A stretch of DNA of 64,000 bases, from positions 81,171,001 to 81,235,000 of the forward strand of contig CM059587.1 in assembly GCA_030407085.1 (NCBI GenBank), read 5' to 3'. The stretch comes from Trichopria drosophilae. Its lineage: Eukaryota; Arthropoda; Insecta; Hymenoptera; Diapriidae. The position numbers and the translations under genes are program-made. This document shows positions 11,079-23,659 of this stretch, piece by piece; positions within the stretch are counted from its first letter, which is position 1, and the number at the start of each line of letters is the position of its first letter. The notes under the pieces are model-generated. The model did no database searches. It was not told the DNA's origin and saw nothing but the letters and a program-made list of their open reading frames with translations.

Positions 11079-12192
11079 AATAATCAAAATGATTTATTGG
11101 GAAGACGGCATACATACTGAATGTAATCAAGGGAAAAATAAACAATGCGTCGTTCTAATGCGAACAACCGCAAAAGATTTAACTTAAACGGAAATATTTA
11201 AGGCCAGAAATTTTTATATATATATTTTATATTTTTATTTTATATTTTTTTTTGAGAGAGAGAAAGCATTATTATATATATATTTATCAGGGTTCCCCAA
11301 GATTTTAAAACGTTTCTCGTTTAAAATCTCTATTCTAAATGTACGTTTCTTCGAGTTTTTTCCCCAAAAAAACTCGAAAAAACGTTACATTTATAAAATT
11401 ACACATAAATTAAATAATCGAGTCCAGGGTAAGGCTGCTGTGATCCCTGCTGATGAGCACACAGTCAGCAGCCAAGTGCGAAACTCGTTCTTTATATAAT
11501 GCAATAGTTTTAATAAAATTGAATACAGGTAGGGTTTGTTTTCCATATAAAACCAATAGTAAAATAACTTTTTCTGGCCTTATATATCTCCGTTTAAGTT
11601 AAATCTTTTGCGGTTGTTCGCATTAGAACGACGCATTGTTTATTTTTCCTTTGGTTACATTCAGTATGTATGCCGTCTTCCCAATAAATCATTTTGATTA
11701 TTAATGATGATAATGATGCTGACTACGATGATGATGAATATGATGACCATTATGATCCTTAGGTAGAAATGAAATCATTTATTAGACAATTCTTGCACAA
11801 TAATATATAAATATTATTGTTAAGTAACTATTGTGTTAAGTTTGAGAATTAGGAAATTAATTTAGACAATTTTTTTGCCTATTTATAAGACCGTTTTACT
11901 CGACAATACTTCTTAATTTCTTGCAACTGTTATCTAGTATACATTATTTGGTCTAATATCTGTAGAAATATATCCATTCATTAAGCATTTATTAGACATC
12001 TTTATTGGATAGAGGAACGGAAAAATAAACATGAATTTATGTAATGTTATAAGTCTATGCTTAGTCATGTATAATATAAAGGATTACTAGTAATAATGTT
12101 AGGCGACCACTGACTTACAGATATTTCTACATGAATTCACGATATAGAACGCCATGTAGTCTAATGAGTAACTGTATGACACGGGAATAATT

Positions 12193-12450
12193 TCATATAA
12201 AAATGCATGGCGCAAGTGTTCGTGGGTATGCTTGATGCACCACCACCCGGGGAGTGTTAGAAGCTTCATGTTTTCGATGGCCTTCGATTGAGCACCGTGA
12301 CGAACAATAGTTATGTTGAAGGTGGCCGCTTATAGGATTATGATTAAGATCCATGTTCTCAAATTCGATACACCTCATCCACATCTTTTTTATAGTAACA
12401 AGAAAGCAGAAGTATTTCTTCCCAATTGCGTCAGAATAACCGTATTCCAT
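12193..12450 (-). other. 85-codon open frame of unknown function in block A1
   Basis: The frame reads 85 codons and is rich in His and Cys in its second half (SGHLQHNYCSSRCSIEGH). The translation of the block A2 copy at 32968-33225 is the same. The block A3 copy (around 19557-19871, opposite orientation) keeps the Cys/His part but has one extra T upstream that shifts the N-terminal frame. I recognise no family. Loss of frame in A3 suggests it may not be coding; a fragment of an old mobile element is an alternative. Confidence 0.3.
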
Positions 12451-13631
12451 ACGACTACTACATAACTATACTACGCGCATACAGAATAGCTCCTTGACGC
12501 CTGCGCAGATTGCAAAACATTTTTAAACTATTTTATTCGTACCACTTTTAGACAACGCATTTGTATATGACTTTCTACCAGGACAACTGTACATCAAATT
12601 GAATTTTTCATGTGGTAGCATGCATTTATTTTCGGAGGTAAATATTGAAATTCTATAAAGAATTACATTAAATTTAAGATACATGACATTTTCTGCGTAA
12701 TTTTCTAAGGTCTATCTTTTAAAGTCGTTTAATGTTAGAATTGAAATGTGCTTCCAACACAAGGTTATTAAATTATTACAACCACATAATATTTCGTTAT
12801 ATCATCTGATTATATAAAATTGAATGTGTTTCTTTTTATTTACTTAAACTTTACGTAAAGAAATTTCCAAATTAATATCAGGAATATCATGATCGTCAAC
12901 TGGCTGTTTCCAAAAGTTTTCCAATCGCTTAGCCGTGGTTCAGAATAATGTCTTCCTCTGTAAGTCATTACAGTACAAGTGTGCCTAAACCCATTTTTGT
13001 AAAAAAGTTTCTTCGGCCTCCACACCATGCGGTTGAAATTTAACAAAGTTTTTTGAAATGGAAAATTTCATCTTTCCATTACTTTTTCCAACAACTTTTT
13101 CTATAAAATACTAATAAATCTGAACTATTGTAAACTTTTTGTTAAACCTCTTCTGAAAACGTTACAAAAATTCCAGTTAAAACAAATTGTTCGATTCGAT
13201 ATTGATATATACATCATAAATTTCAAATGAAATAAAAAATCGAAACTTCTTGATGTCTCCTCGAAATCAGATTTTGTGGTTTCGATCTCAGTCTCGATTT
13301 CGGTTTCGAAATTGTCTCGACATAGAATGTCTTTCTTACGTCACCGTGCATAAAAGTGACTAAATGTTTTAAGCACAAAATGATGTTTTACAATGGCTTA
13401 GTTTTTCGCAAAATGTCGTTTAATCGAGTTCAAAATTGGTCCGCCGTTAAGGTAGGAAATTTTGCGAAAAAATGAAAATAAAAGGTTATTGCAGAACGCT
13501 TTTATCATTCGGGCTCTGTAAGGGCAATTCTAAGCACTATAAATAGTTTCCTAGAAAATACAAAAGATATTAATTAAGAACTGATTGAGAATTTTCGTAG
13601 TCAAGGGATTTTTATTTATTTCCGAAAAAAT

Positions 13632-13970
13632 ATGAAAAAGCAAACGCTACTCTTAATTGAAGAATTAAGCGTAACGAAAGGAAGAGAATATTTTTTATTG
13701 TACCATTCAAATAATCAAAAGTCTAGGTATTCTAATGTTTCCCTATCACGACGCTGTATTGTCACTATTAACAGATATAGGGCGAACCACTATAATCTTT
13801 CAGCATCACTCGCAAGAATGCAGATCATTGATAGCACCAAATGCCAATACAAAGAATATGAAGAAAATATCAACAGCGTGCTATGGCACGGCAATCTTTA
13901 TGATGATTGGCATGTGAATATGTCTGTAGTTTCTTGGATAAAATCGGTTTATGTATCTGGTTCTAAGTAA
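13632..13970 (+). pseudogene. Fragment resembling the C-terminal part of a LINE ORF2
   Basis: The open frame of 112 codons contains TINRYRANHYNLSASLAR followed by CQYKEYEENINSVLWH. This pattern (leucine/arginine-rich helix, then a Cys-His segment ending in INxxLW) is common after the RNase H region of insect non-LTR retrotransposons. The usual second cysteine of the Cys-x-Cys pair and the final Cys are missing, and no reverse transcriptase precedes it. It is therefore read as a remnant. Block A2 carries the same frame with one visible change (E to D at residue 10). Confidence 0.45.
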
Positions 13971-14504
13971 ACATTATAAATAATAAGGCAAGTTTGTCAC
14001 TGTAGGTTACTTAGGTACTCTCTTAATTCGAAACAGTGAAAAATTCACTTTTGGAATCAGCGAAAGAATATTCCCTGCTCCCTAGTAGAAACAGAATCCC
14101 GTTTCTATCCAGTTTACGTTTTTTCGATGTTATATGGAAACTGGACAGTGTAACGAAAACCTGAACAGATTTCTACCAGGGTTATGTCGGTAACTTTCAT
14201 CATATTCGCTGCATAAACAACGAACGAATTTCACTGCTTCGCGTTTTAAATTTCACTGATTTATGCTGTGATTCAATTTTATTGTTTTATAAAGCAACTT
14301 AATTTCAGTAACAAAAACAGTAAAATTTCTCTTCTTCTCAGTAGCTCTTTTTTCACTATGATAATCAGTGACTATTCCCGAGCACCGGAGAACAAGTGGC
14401 AGATGTACATCTGACATTTGAACACATTAAAATGAAATACAAAAGAATGTCTATTTGTTAGACGCCATACTGGAAGAGATGGTTTACGATATAGACAGAA
14501 CATG

Positions 14505-14718
14505 GCATATATACATATAAGAAACACTATATTGTTGTAACATATCTATCAAAGCCACTTGGACCTAAATATGATTGGACCCCCAAATATCAATATAATT
14601 TTATAATATAATTGAAGCTGTCAGTAAACGAACCAGTATTAAGGAATAGCGGACTCTCCACTGGGTCGAAGTTTCTGAGCGAGCGAAGCGAGCGAGGCAC
14701 CACGCCAACACTAGTTTT
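14505..14718 (+). mobile_element. Helitron-like repeat, 3' part, copy 1
   Basis: This copy shares its sequence with 21480-21692 and 61688-61886. All three end in CGAGCGAGGCACC, then CACGC(C or T)AACACTAG, followed by T. A CTAG end inserted before T, with a short GC-rich inverted repeat (GGCaccacGCC) just upstream, fits a Helitron 3' terminus. The 5' side is truncated relative to the other copies. No Rep/helicase gene is present. Confidence 0.5.
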
Positions 14719-14734
14719 AAAATTGCATTTAAAA

Positions 14735-15400
14735 TTACCGTTACATTGATCTAGAATTGTCCTATCTTTCGAAATCCGCAGTAAAATAGAGTGTTGCATT
14801 TAAAAAATCATCGTGACCTTGAAATAGCCTTTAAAATTGACCTTAAGGTCAAAACTAAAGATACAATTAAACGACCATCTCTGTGCTGGATAACTTTTAT
14901 CAAAACAATTCTTTTAAATGCCGCAGTTTGGAAGATATTCGGGTCCACAAATTGAAATTTCTCGCCCTGTTTACAAAATTGTATAATGGAATTTGTAAAT
15001 TTACTAAGGTTAGTTTGACTAATTATGTTATCCCTCCCGTAATCTACAAAACAATGATTGAACTCAAAATCTATTTAACAATAAAAACGAAAACGATCTT
15101 CACATTGAGTACCTATTATTACTCGTATCTAGCTGTGTCATTTTAACATTGTTCCGATAAGAATTTCAATAATCGTTCCATTTTTGCAATGAAGAGATTA
15201 AATCAGAATGCATTATACAAAACAGAGATAATTTTCCTCAAATGTTTGAAAGTGCGGTTAAAGTGACTCTTGTTCAGAAGTCAGAAATCATAACTGCACG
15301 TAAATAATAATCAGCACTCTAGCTCTTATCATATTTACAATTTCTTGCATCTATGGGATATCATCTTTGTTCTTTACTTGGACAGCCCGAGTAAAAAAAC
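14735..15400 (+). repeat. Dispersed repeat R25, copy in block A1
   Basis: Bases about 14735-14950 match 25370-25600 in the same orientation. Bases about 14930-15400 match 25600-26060 in the opposite orientation. A part also matches 28995-29125. It contains TGACCTTGAAA and TTGACCTTAAGGTCAA motifs. No coding capacity is seen. Confidence 0.7.
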
Positions 15401-16234
15401 TTGTGTCCGATAAATTTCTCTGAAGTTTCCTTATAGTTTTTTATTTATATTTCCAAAAATTTGCTTACATGGGACGATTAGAAACTTACAGAAACATTCC
15501 AGAATCTTAGAATGAGATATTTATCGGAAAAATTTTTTCAGTTGACGATCATGATATTTCTGATATTGATTTGGGAATTTCATTACGTAAAATTTAAGAT
15601 TGATTGATAATACAAATTACTATATGCTTTGGAAACATAAGCAAAACTAGTGGTCATCCAGTAAGAATTGTAGTTATCAATATTCATAGTTATAATTCAG
15701 TAATCTTAAAAAATTGTTTTTTCGCCTAGATTTTTTCTTATTACTTCACGTCGACACATCGTACACTGTTAAAAATCTGTGTAACATTTATTTTTTTTTA
15801 CCATTCTGCATTTGCATACAAATTAATTAAATAAAGAATACTGTAATATAATAGAGTCCCGGCATACTTGTGTCGCGATATATTTACGTCCCAGCATATT
15901 TGCCTAGTTCCGTCTCGTTATATTTGTCTATTTCTAAGTTTTTTCAAAGTTTTGAGAAATGGTTTGCTTATAATTTAACTGTTTTTAAACACCTATATCG
16001 TTCAAGATATTCAAAAGGAAAAGCATTATTGAGAAAGCAGCAGTAATATTTTTAGTTTGTTGATTAATTATGATAAACAAAATTGTGTAAACGATTCGTG
16101 TGGAATATGAGAATATGGATATTTATCTGTTTTAACTAGTGATCTTTTCAATGCAATTTATGTCATTTAAATATTATAACATTTAAAAGTGTAACTCAAA
16201 CTCGAATTAAGTTTTATAAAATACTTTCATTCCG

Positions 16235-16856
16235 GATATTTTCGCTTTTGAATGTCAGGGTAACACATGTAATGTTTCAAATTTATTATAGGACAACATC
16301 TCGCATAACTGCACAGAAATGTAAAGATAAATTTCGGGACACTCTTTACATGGTCTGTTGAGGATATTACAAATAACACTACAATAATAGATACTCATCG
16401 ACGGAATAAAACAAAAGTTTTTAAAAATTACATGTATTTAGCTTTCTATATATTCATAGAAATTAACACAATCAAAAATTACGGTTTCTTTTGGTGACGC
16501 GGAGAAACGACTATGTATGCAGTAGAGTAGAAATAATTAAAAAATACAAAATTCTTTTTAAAAACCACGTTTTTATAAATGGACTAAAAAGGATAAAATA
16601 ATTGTTCCCATCCACACAGATCACTAATACCATGCCGAAATAAATACGCAATAATTTTTCATTTTATTAGGAAATAAAATATTTGCAAGACTTAAAATGA
16701 AAAACTTGGGGCGCAATAGAGGTAACTTCTATTAGATTGAAGCTTCTAATAAACGGTAAAGGAATGCATTGTCATCCAATTTTGGGCTATCCTAAAAGTA
16801 TCAAGTCTCTAGCACATCAATAAGTTAGTTTAAAATCGATTACAAGATTTGCACCG

Positions 16857-16895
<39 letters not shown>

Positions 16896-17100
16896 ATACG
16901 AGTTAATAAAAATGTGGTAAAATGATAATCACCAATGCCTAAAATTACTGCAAATTGATAACGATTGGTGTTATAAATTGTATTTAAAATGATTTACTCA
17001 GATACAATGATTATTATACTTATCATATAAAATGATCAGAGAGTTAAAATTCCAAACCATCAACTTGGAATAGGTACATGTAAAATATTCGACAATTTAG
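16235..17100. other. AT-rich intergenic stretch with a CAGA microsatellite
   Basis: No supportable gene is seen. A (CAGA)n tract of about 8 units lies at 16859-16892. The downstream part leads into the 5' flank shared by the ankyrin gene copies. Confidence 0.6.
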
Positions 17101-17459
17101 AAAGTTGCAAACATTCGGTCATTGACAACAAATATCACCCATTTTGTAAATAAGTATTTAATACAGTCTAAAACCAAATATTCCCTAGACATCTCAAAAC
17201 CAACTCGGTCAGAACATGACCTGTTCATTTTGCCGCTCCAAGTAAAGAAAAGCACAGGTCCATAAAACCATATCGAAAAGGGTAGATAAGTAGGCTTATC
17301 ACCGGATCCACCAGATACTTAACATGACGAAATTTTTGTAGGTAAACAATTGTTGCCCCTCCATCATCACCTGTTTTTTTCTAGAGATGACCGAATCCTT
17401 CATTACAAGTCACTCAGTTCCAAGTTAACAACCAAAGAAGACGGGCGGACATCATAACA

Positions 17460-17810
17460 ATGGCTCAACTCTATAACGCTGTTTTTTCGGAAGATTTTGA
17501 GGCGGTAAAGAGATTGCTGATCAATGGAGCGGAGATCAGCGGAAGAAAAGAAGACGGGTCCACGGCACTTCATGCTTCAATCTACAATTCCGGGATTACT
17601 GTTCTTCAACTGTTGCTTGAATGGTGTCCCGATGTTGACGCAGCGGACGAGAACGGGAATACTCCTCTTCATTTGGCGGTGATCCTCGACAACAAAGAAG
17701 CTGGACGGTTACTCCTGGAGCATGGATGTAACGAAACATTAAGAAACGCTAACGGCGATACTCCATGGGACATCGCTGTAAGGGTTCTTAATGACATCAA
17801 AGAACAATAG
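17460..17810 (+). CDS. Ankyrin-repeat small protein, copy A4
   Basis: This intronless gene encodes 116 aa. Residues 1-32 form an N-terminal helical cap (FEAVKRLLINGAEI). Two ankyrin repeats follow, from about 33 (DGSTALHASI) and 66 (NGNTPLHLAV), then a C-terminal cap (NGDTPWDIAV). Codon use is GC-richer than the surroundings. The start is set by agreement of all copies and a conserved leader. Its first 60 or so codons match copy A2 and the rest matches copy A3, so it is a mosaic. It has no signal peptide or membrane segment, so a cytoplasmic or nuclear binding role is likely. Short IkB-like or virus-type ankyrin proteins are possible relatives but untested. Confidence 0.85.
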   Translation: MAQLYNAVFSEDFEAVKRLLINGAEISGRKEDGSTALHASIYNSGITVLQLLLEWCPDVDAADENGNTPLHLAVILDNKEAGRLLLEHGCNETLRNANGDTPWDIAVRVLNDIKEQ

Positions 17811-17999
17811 TCGTCTATTGGGATTTATGAATCACTGCAGGATTCAACAACTGTGCAAAGCCAAGCAAGAAGAAAGAGCAAAGAAGACTCTAAATTTAAC
17901 ATTTTTAAACACGCCTATGTTCCATATTTATTAATAAATATTATTGATAAATATAGAACGTAGACAGTCCTCAGCCTGTGTAAAGTGCGAAGGAAAATG

Positions 18000-18690
18000 T
18001 TAAATCTATGTTTCCTAACAAACTCATAACTCAGTAACATAACAAAATAAAATTTGATACCATCCCAACGGGCACGAAGAACCCAAATGTTTCTAAAACA
18101 TTTTTAGAATGTTCCAGAAACGTTCCTAAAATGTTTATTAAATGGTTATTATCGAGATTTGTGGTTATGTCTGAAATTCGCCAAGCGACGCCGTTGTATA
18201 TTGTAGAGTCGTATTCAACTGATGAGGTTAATGTGTTATCAACTTGAAAAAAGTCAGATTTGTTCTATTTTTTTCATTCCTTCTATTTTAAGCCTACCTC
18301 GATGTAATATATTTTACGCGTTTTTTTTTAAGTTATTTGTGGATGCGGCCATTATTATTTAATGCAGTTTCATATACAGCGGACCAAAATACAAAAAATT
18401 AATGCAACGTTATGTTAGGAATTTTCCGAGCTAACCCCCTTTTTTACACATTAAAATTAGCAGATCGAGAAGAAGATATTGCTAAAATACGGTACAAAAA
18501 TAGTTTAATTGTTTCTATTCAGCAAATTCATTGGTTTTAAATATTAGATTTTCGTTTTTTCGGTTGCTAATTAAGAATATACAATTAGATTTATAAATTT
18601 CAAAGCAATATTTTTCACATTTCATATTTGACAAATATTTATCAAAATGATTATCTTTACAATAAGTATCATTTTTAGATAGATGATATA
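18000..18690. other. AT-rich stretch without a recognised gene
   Basis: This joins the end of the A4 flank (about 18000) to the end of inverted block A3. A minus-strand open frame of 89 codons (18515-18784) overlaps the block edge and has no recognisable motif. It is not called as a gene. Confidence 0.5.
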
Positions 18691-20920
18691 ACGGAATGTT
18701 ATGTAGTTGTAATAATTTAATGACCATGTGCTGAAAGCACATTTCAATTCCAAAAATAAACGACTTTGAATGTAAGACCTTCAAAATGTACCCAGAAAAT
18801 TTTATGTATCTTAAAGTAATGCTTTATAGAATTTCAATATATAACTCCGAAAATAGATGCATGCTATCCACATGCAAAATTCAATTTAATGTACAGCAGC
18901 CCGAGTAAAAAGTCGGGCAAAATATTGGCCAGTTTTTTCTAATAAACTTTTAAACTGACACGTTTGTGAATGATAAGTAAGGCCAGTTTTTCATACAAAA
19001 TGTAACAAAGTCATAGATTTTATTTAGTTACTTTTTTTACATAATCTGTTTCTGTTTTGTTTCCGTTTTGTTTCTGCATAATACTACAGCTTGTTGCCGA
19101 TAATTTAGGTAATATTATATTGATGTTTTTTTGCGGTAGCATAAAGTCGTAAAGGCGTTTTATGCGGTTTTTATCCATTTTTTTGTAATTTTAGAGCAGA
19201 CATATTTTAAGCCTAACTGCTATTAGGAAAAATGTATTTTTGGCGTTTGTTGTATAAAACAATAGCATTTTAGTGGATAGGAACTAATTATTAGACAAAT
19301 ACGTTGTCTTAAAATTTTGTGGAAGAAAAATGTTTATATAATGCCTGAAAATTGTACAAAATAAACGAAAATACCCTTCAAAAAGAAAATCTTACAAAAC
19401 CTTACATCGCTTAATGTATTAAAACTTGGACAAAAAAAACTTGTATTAAAATTATATACAAATGCGTTGTCTAAAAGTTGTAAGAAAAAATGATTTTAAA
19501 ACTGTTTTGCAATAAGCACAGGCGTCAAAGCGCTACTTTGTAGGCGCGTAACATTCATGCATCAGTCTTGGAATACGGTTATTCTGACGCAGTCGGAAAG
19601 AAATACTTCTGTTTTTCTTGTTGCTATAAAAAAGATGTGGATGAGGTGTATTGAATTTGAGAACATGGATCTTAATCATAATCCTATAAGCGGCCACCTG
19701 CAACATAACTATTGTTCGTCACGGTGCTCAATCGAAGGGCATCGAAAACATGAAGCTTCGAAAACTCATCGGGTGGTGGTACACGTACACTTGCGCCAAG
19801 CATTTTTATTTAAAATTATTATCGTAATAGTTATATTTACGCATAAGACTACATTGCGTTCTATATCGTGAATTCAAATAGAAATATCCGCAAATCCGAG
19901 GTCGTCTAACATTTTTACTAGTAACCTTTTATATTATATATCTCTAAGCCTAGACTTAAAACCTTACTTAAATTAATGTTTATTTTTCCGTTCCTCTATC
20001 CAATAAAGTTGTCTAAAAAATGCGTAATGAATGGAGAGATTTCCACAGGTTTTAGACAAAAATATATGTACTAGATAATAGTCTCAATAAATCAAGAAGT
20101 ATTGTCGAGTAAAAGTGTCTTATAAATAGGCAAACAAATTATCTAACTTAATTTCCTATTTCTCAAACTTAACAAAATAGTTGCTTAACAAGAATATTTA
20201 TATATTATTGTACAAGAATTGCCTAATAAATGATTTCATTTCTACCTAGGGATTATAATCTTATCACCAAACTACAAAAATGTAAACGAACTATCCGCCT
20301 TAAGCGAATATTCGCGAGAAACTGACTACTTATTTTTAATTTAATAACAAGGTACCATTTTTCCAAGAACAGCGGACAATGAACAGAATAATAACCCATA
20401 AACCTAAACAACATACGAAGCAAAGTTAAAAATCATACCTCAAAATATATTAAACAGTATGGAAATTTAGCGAACACGTACCGTAAAATCCATTTATTGA
20501 TGTATGAAACATAATACAAAATTACTTAACAGCTTACATTACTGACACCTTTAAGTTACAAACTAATAAATTTAGTTTATTGTTGGGCATTGACCTTACA
20601 TTAAATTGCATGTCATTTTTAACCGTTCACATCTCCGAAGTAAAACATTGCATCAAGTTGAAACCCGTTTCAAAATTTGTATTTTTTAAATTAGAAACTT
20701 TTTTGTTAATATACCTTTTCAGTTATATGTACTTCATATTTTTCGAGAAATTGCCAAAAAACGAACAATGATTCGCTTTTGTCGTGCTCGGCAGGCAAGC
20801 GCCGTGTTAGCTTTTTTCTTGCAAGTGTATTTTATGTAAACATGTTGCAAACGAATAATATAAATTATATATTACATTTATCTAAAAAAAAATTAAAATT
20901 TCTTCAAAACATGGTTACTA

Positions 20921-23338
20921 CACTGAAAAAAGTAAAACGCTGAAGAACAACTATTTCTCCTTATTAACTCAATCCTTACTAACATTTGATTCCTCAAAAG
21001 TATAGAAAATGTTTGATATAACAAGGAATCCTTGTTAAACTAGCAACAGAGATGCAGTTATATTAGTAAATGATATAATGCATAATAGCATAGGAATCTC
21101 TGTCAATACAGAAGTGATAAATTATTCAATTAATCAGGTTTCTTAACTATGAAAGTAACGACCCTTTCTTTTACGCCCTTAATCCGAAAATAACTATTTC
21201 GATATATCTAAAAGATGTCTTATAGTATCTAAAAGATATCCGTCATAGATCTTTTCGACACTTTCAAGATATCTTTGACGAATTATATGTATATTTATTG
21301 TATATATAAGATCATAATGATACAGACCGTAATTAGTAAAACACTGTAAACATGTAATATGCATCGAATAATCTATTACAATACATGTGCTGGAAGTAAG
21401 TGTTTTGCAATTTTTATTTACTAATACTTAGGCTGGCCTGTTATCGGGGTCGAAGTTTTGAAAATACTCATTTTCAATTTTCATACATATAAGAAATACT
21501 ATATTGTTGTAACATATCTATCGAAGCCACTTGGATCTAAATATGATTGGACTCCCAAATATCAATATAATTTTATAATATAATTGAAAGCTGTTAGTAA
21601 ATAAACGAGTATTAAGGAATAGCCGACTCTCTACTGGGTCGAAGTTTCTGAGCGAGCGAAGCGAGCGAGGCACCGCGCCAACACTAGTTTAAATTTAATT
21701 TGGTAATAAGCTGGGTCAATGAAATACATTAAATTGATTTTTTTTTTCAAAATCATTACATTTCAATTATAGTTTTTTAAATTTAATTATTTTTCATGAG
21801 TATTATTTATGTTATGGTATAAGTGTATAATGTATTTTGATTGTGAACTTTTAAATATTTAATATAATTTAAAAGATCTGTATCAATGCAGCAATTAAAG
21901 AAAACAGTCTACGTAGAAAATATTTTTACATATGTTCGACTTTCGGTAGCTGAAATATAAGAAATGTGCATAAAGAAATTCATGATGTAGGCCTGTGAGA
22001 CCTTTCTTTGGAAGTGTTCGAATCGGTGTTCAATTTGGACCTGTTTTTTCATTGGCATTATGTCTTATTTGAAGTTTTGCGATTTGTTCCAATCAATTTT
22101 TGTCAGGCTTTTAAGATTCTGGCATAACTCGAGACCAGGCTATAGGGTCATTTTTATCCGAAATTGAAGGAGATACAATGATAACAAATTAGGGCATTTT
22201 TCTCCAATTGCAGTATACGCTTTAATGTTTTCAATGTTATTCAAGGCACATTAAATTAGTTTTCTATGGTATAGTAGATTTGAACCAATTCAACTGATGT
22301 TATTAAATTTTGACAGCAAACTGATTATAAAATTAAACAAAATTAATAAATATAAAACTCATGCTGAACAATAAAATGAATGAAAAATGACAGAATTTGT
22401 CCTCATTATATATCTTCTAATTTATTTTTAAAATTACTTTATAACCTTGTCTCGAGTTATGCCAGATTCTCATTTCCCTAAAAAACTTTGATTGGATCAA
22501 ATGTCACAACTTGTAATCCGAGAAATTGCTAAAAAAAAATGAGGTCCAAATTAAGAACCGACTCGATTTTTCCAACATTTCTTTAACATTTGTTTTACAC
22601 GTACAAAATTTGAAGGACAAATGTCACATCTCTTTTTTGAAAAAGGAACTTCGCAACAGAAATATGTAAATCAGTCATTCTATACGCTGAGTATTCGAGT
22701 GTGCTGTAAGAGCTACACGAAGGGGCCTAAATAATGAGCTTTTTAATGCAAATTCATTATTGAATAATTGTTTGAGACCTAAATATTTTAATTTAGTAAT
22801 AATAAATTTTTAATTGAAAGAGCTAGTGGATTTCAGTCATTTGTCGATATGTCGATATATCAAAATTAATATGTATAGATGGATCATGTTTGTGCATGTT
22901 TTGACACTACATATATCCTACAGTTCGAGGTTATGTTTATTCTGAGGAAAAGGCCTCATCGTTAAAAATACATCTTTTAGATATCTTTTAGACATGCCCT
23001 CGTCGAAATGTTTATTGGGATGAAGATGAAAGTACATACAAGTAATACATACATAGTACATACATATGTACGTACATGTATCGTATTCATACGTAATTCT
23101 AGTAATAAACATATTCTTTGATGTTGAAAATAATTATCTAATTTTACTTCTATTACCCCTGTTGCTAAAAGAATAATATTATCTTTATCATAACAGTCCT
23201 TTTTTATGATTAGATGAATCAAGAAAACTAAGTGGAACATGAATTTCCCTATTATTGTAGTAATGTTTCCCTTGCTACTTTAACAAGGATCAATTAGTTG
23301 GCGCCGTATTCAGTCAGGTAACCTAATTTTTTTGAGTG
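20921..23338. mobile_element. 2.4 kb TA-flanked DNA element, non-autonomous
   Basis: The ends are CACTGAAAAAAGT on the left and, reverse-complemented, CACTCAAAAAAAT on the right. TA dinucleotides flank it at 19-20 and 39-40 of the respective hundreds (20919-20920, 23339-23340). Blocks A1 and A2 show the empty site, with a single TA in GGTTACTAGGTAAC on the matching strand. This gives exact borders. No transposase is visible; the longest minus-strand frames (22918-23240) lack motifs. A Helitron-like repeat lies inside. The TA duplication suggests the Tc1/mariner supergroup or another TA-targeting family. Confidence 0.8.
21325..21692 (+). mobile_element. Helitron-like repeat, copy 2
   Basis: This longer copy shares about 370 bp with 61494-61886, beginning near TTAGTAAAACA and ending ACACTAG before T. 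It contains the GCGAGCGAAGCGAGCGAGG motif. It lies inside the TA-flanked element 20921-23338, so it inserted later or is part of that element. Confidence 0.5.
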
Positions 23339-23659
23339 TAGGTAACGATATCTCCTTTAAAAAGTGCACTTTTTTTATAGGAAGATTGACGTTTTGTTGG
23401 CCGAAAATTTTAAGTAAGAATAATATTTCTTTAATGTATAATAAAAATAATAAATTATTATTAGATACAACATTTTCCTTCGCACTTTCAACAGGCTTAG
23501 GACTGTCTATGTTCCATATTTATCAACAATGTTTCTTAATAAATATGCAACATAGGCGTGTTTAAAAATGTTAAATTTAGAGTCTTCTTTACTCTTTCTT
23601 CTTGCTTGGCTTTGCACAGTTGTTGAATCCTGCAGTGATTCATAAATCCCAATAGACGA

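Larger units (their letters stand above)
1..16235 (+). repeat. Segmental duplication block A1
   Basis: Bases 1-1671 and 11087-14502 match block A2 (from 30208 to about 35832) in the same order and orientation. A second stretch, about 15930-16235, matches about 35985-36290. A1 is interrupted by the non-LTR/Copia nest (1680-11078) and by about 1.4 kb of other repeats (14503-15925). It lacks 551 bp that A2 keeps at 33344-33894. Similarity is high enough to read base by base, so the duplication is recent on the scale of these repeats. Confidence 0.85.
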
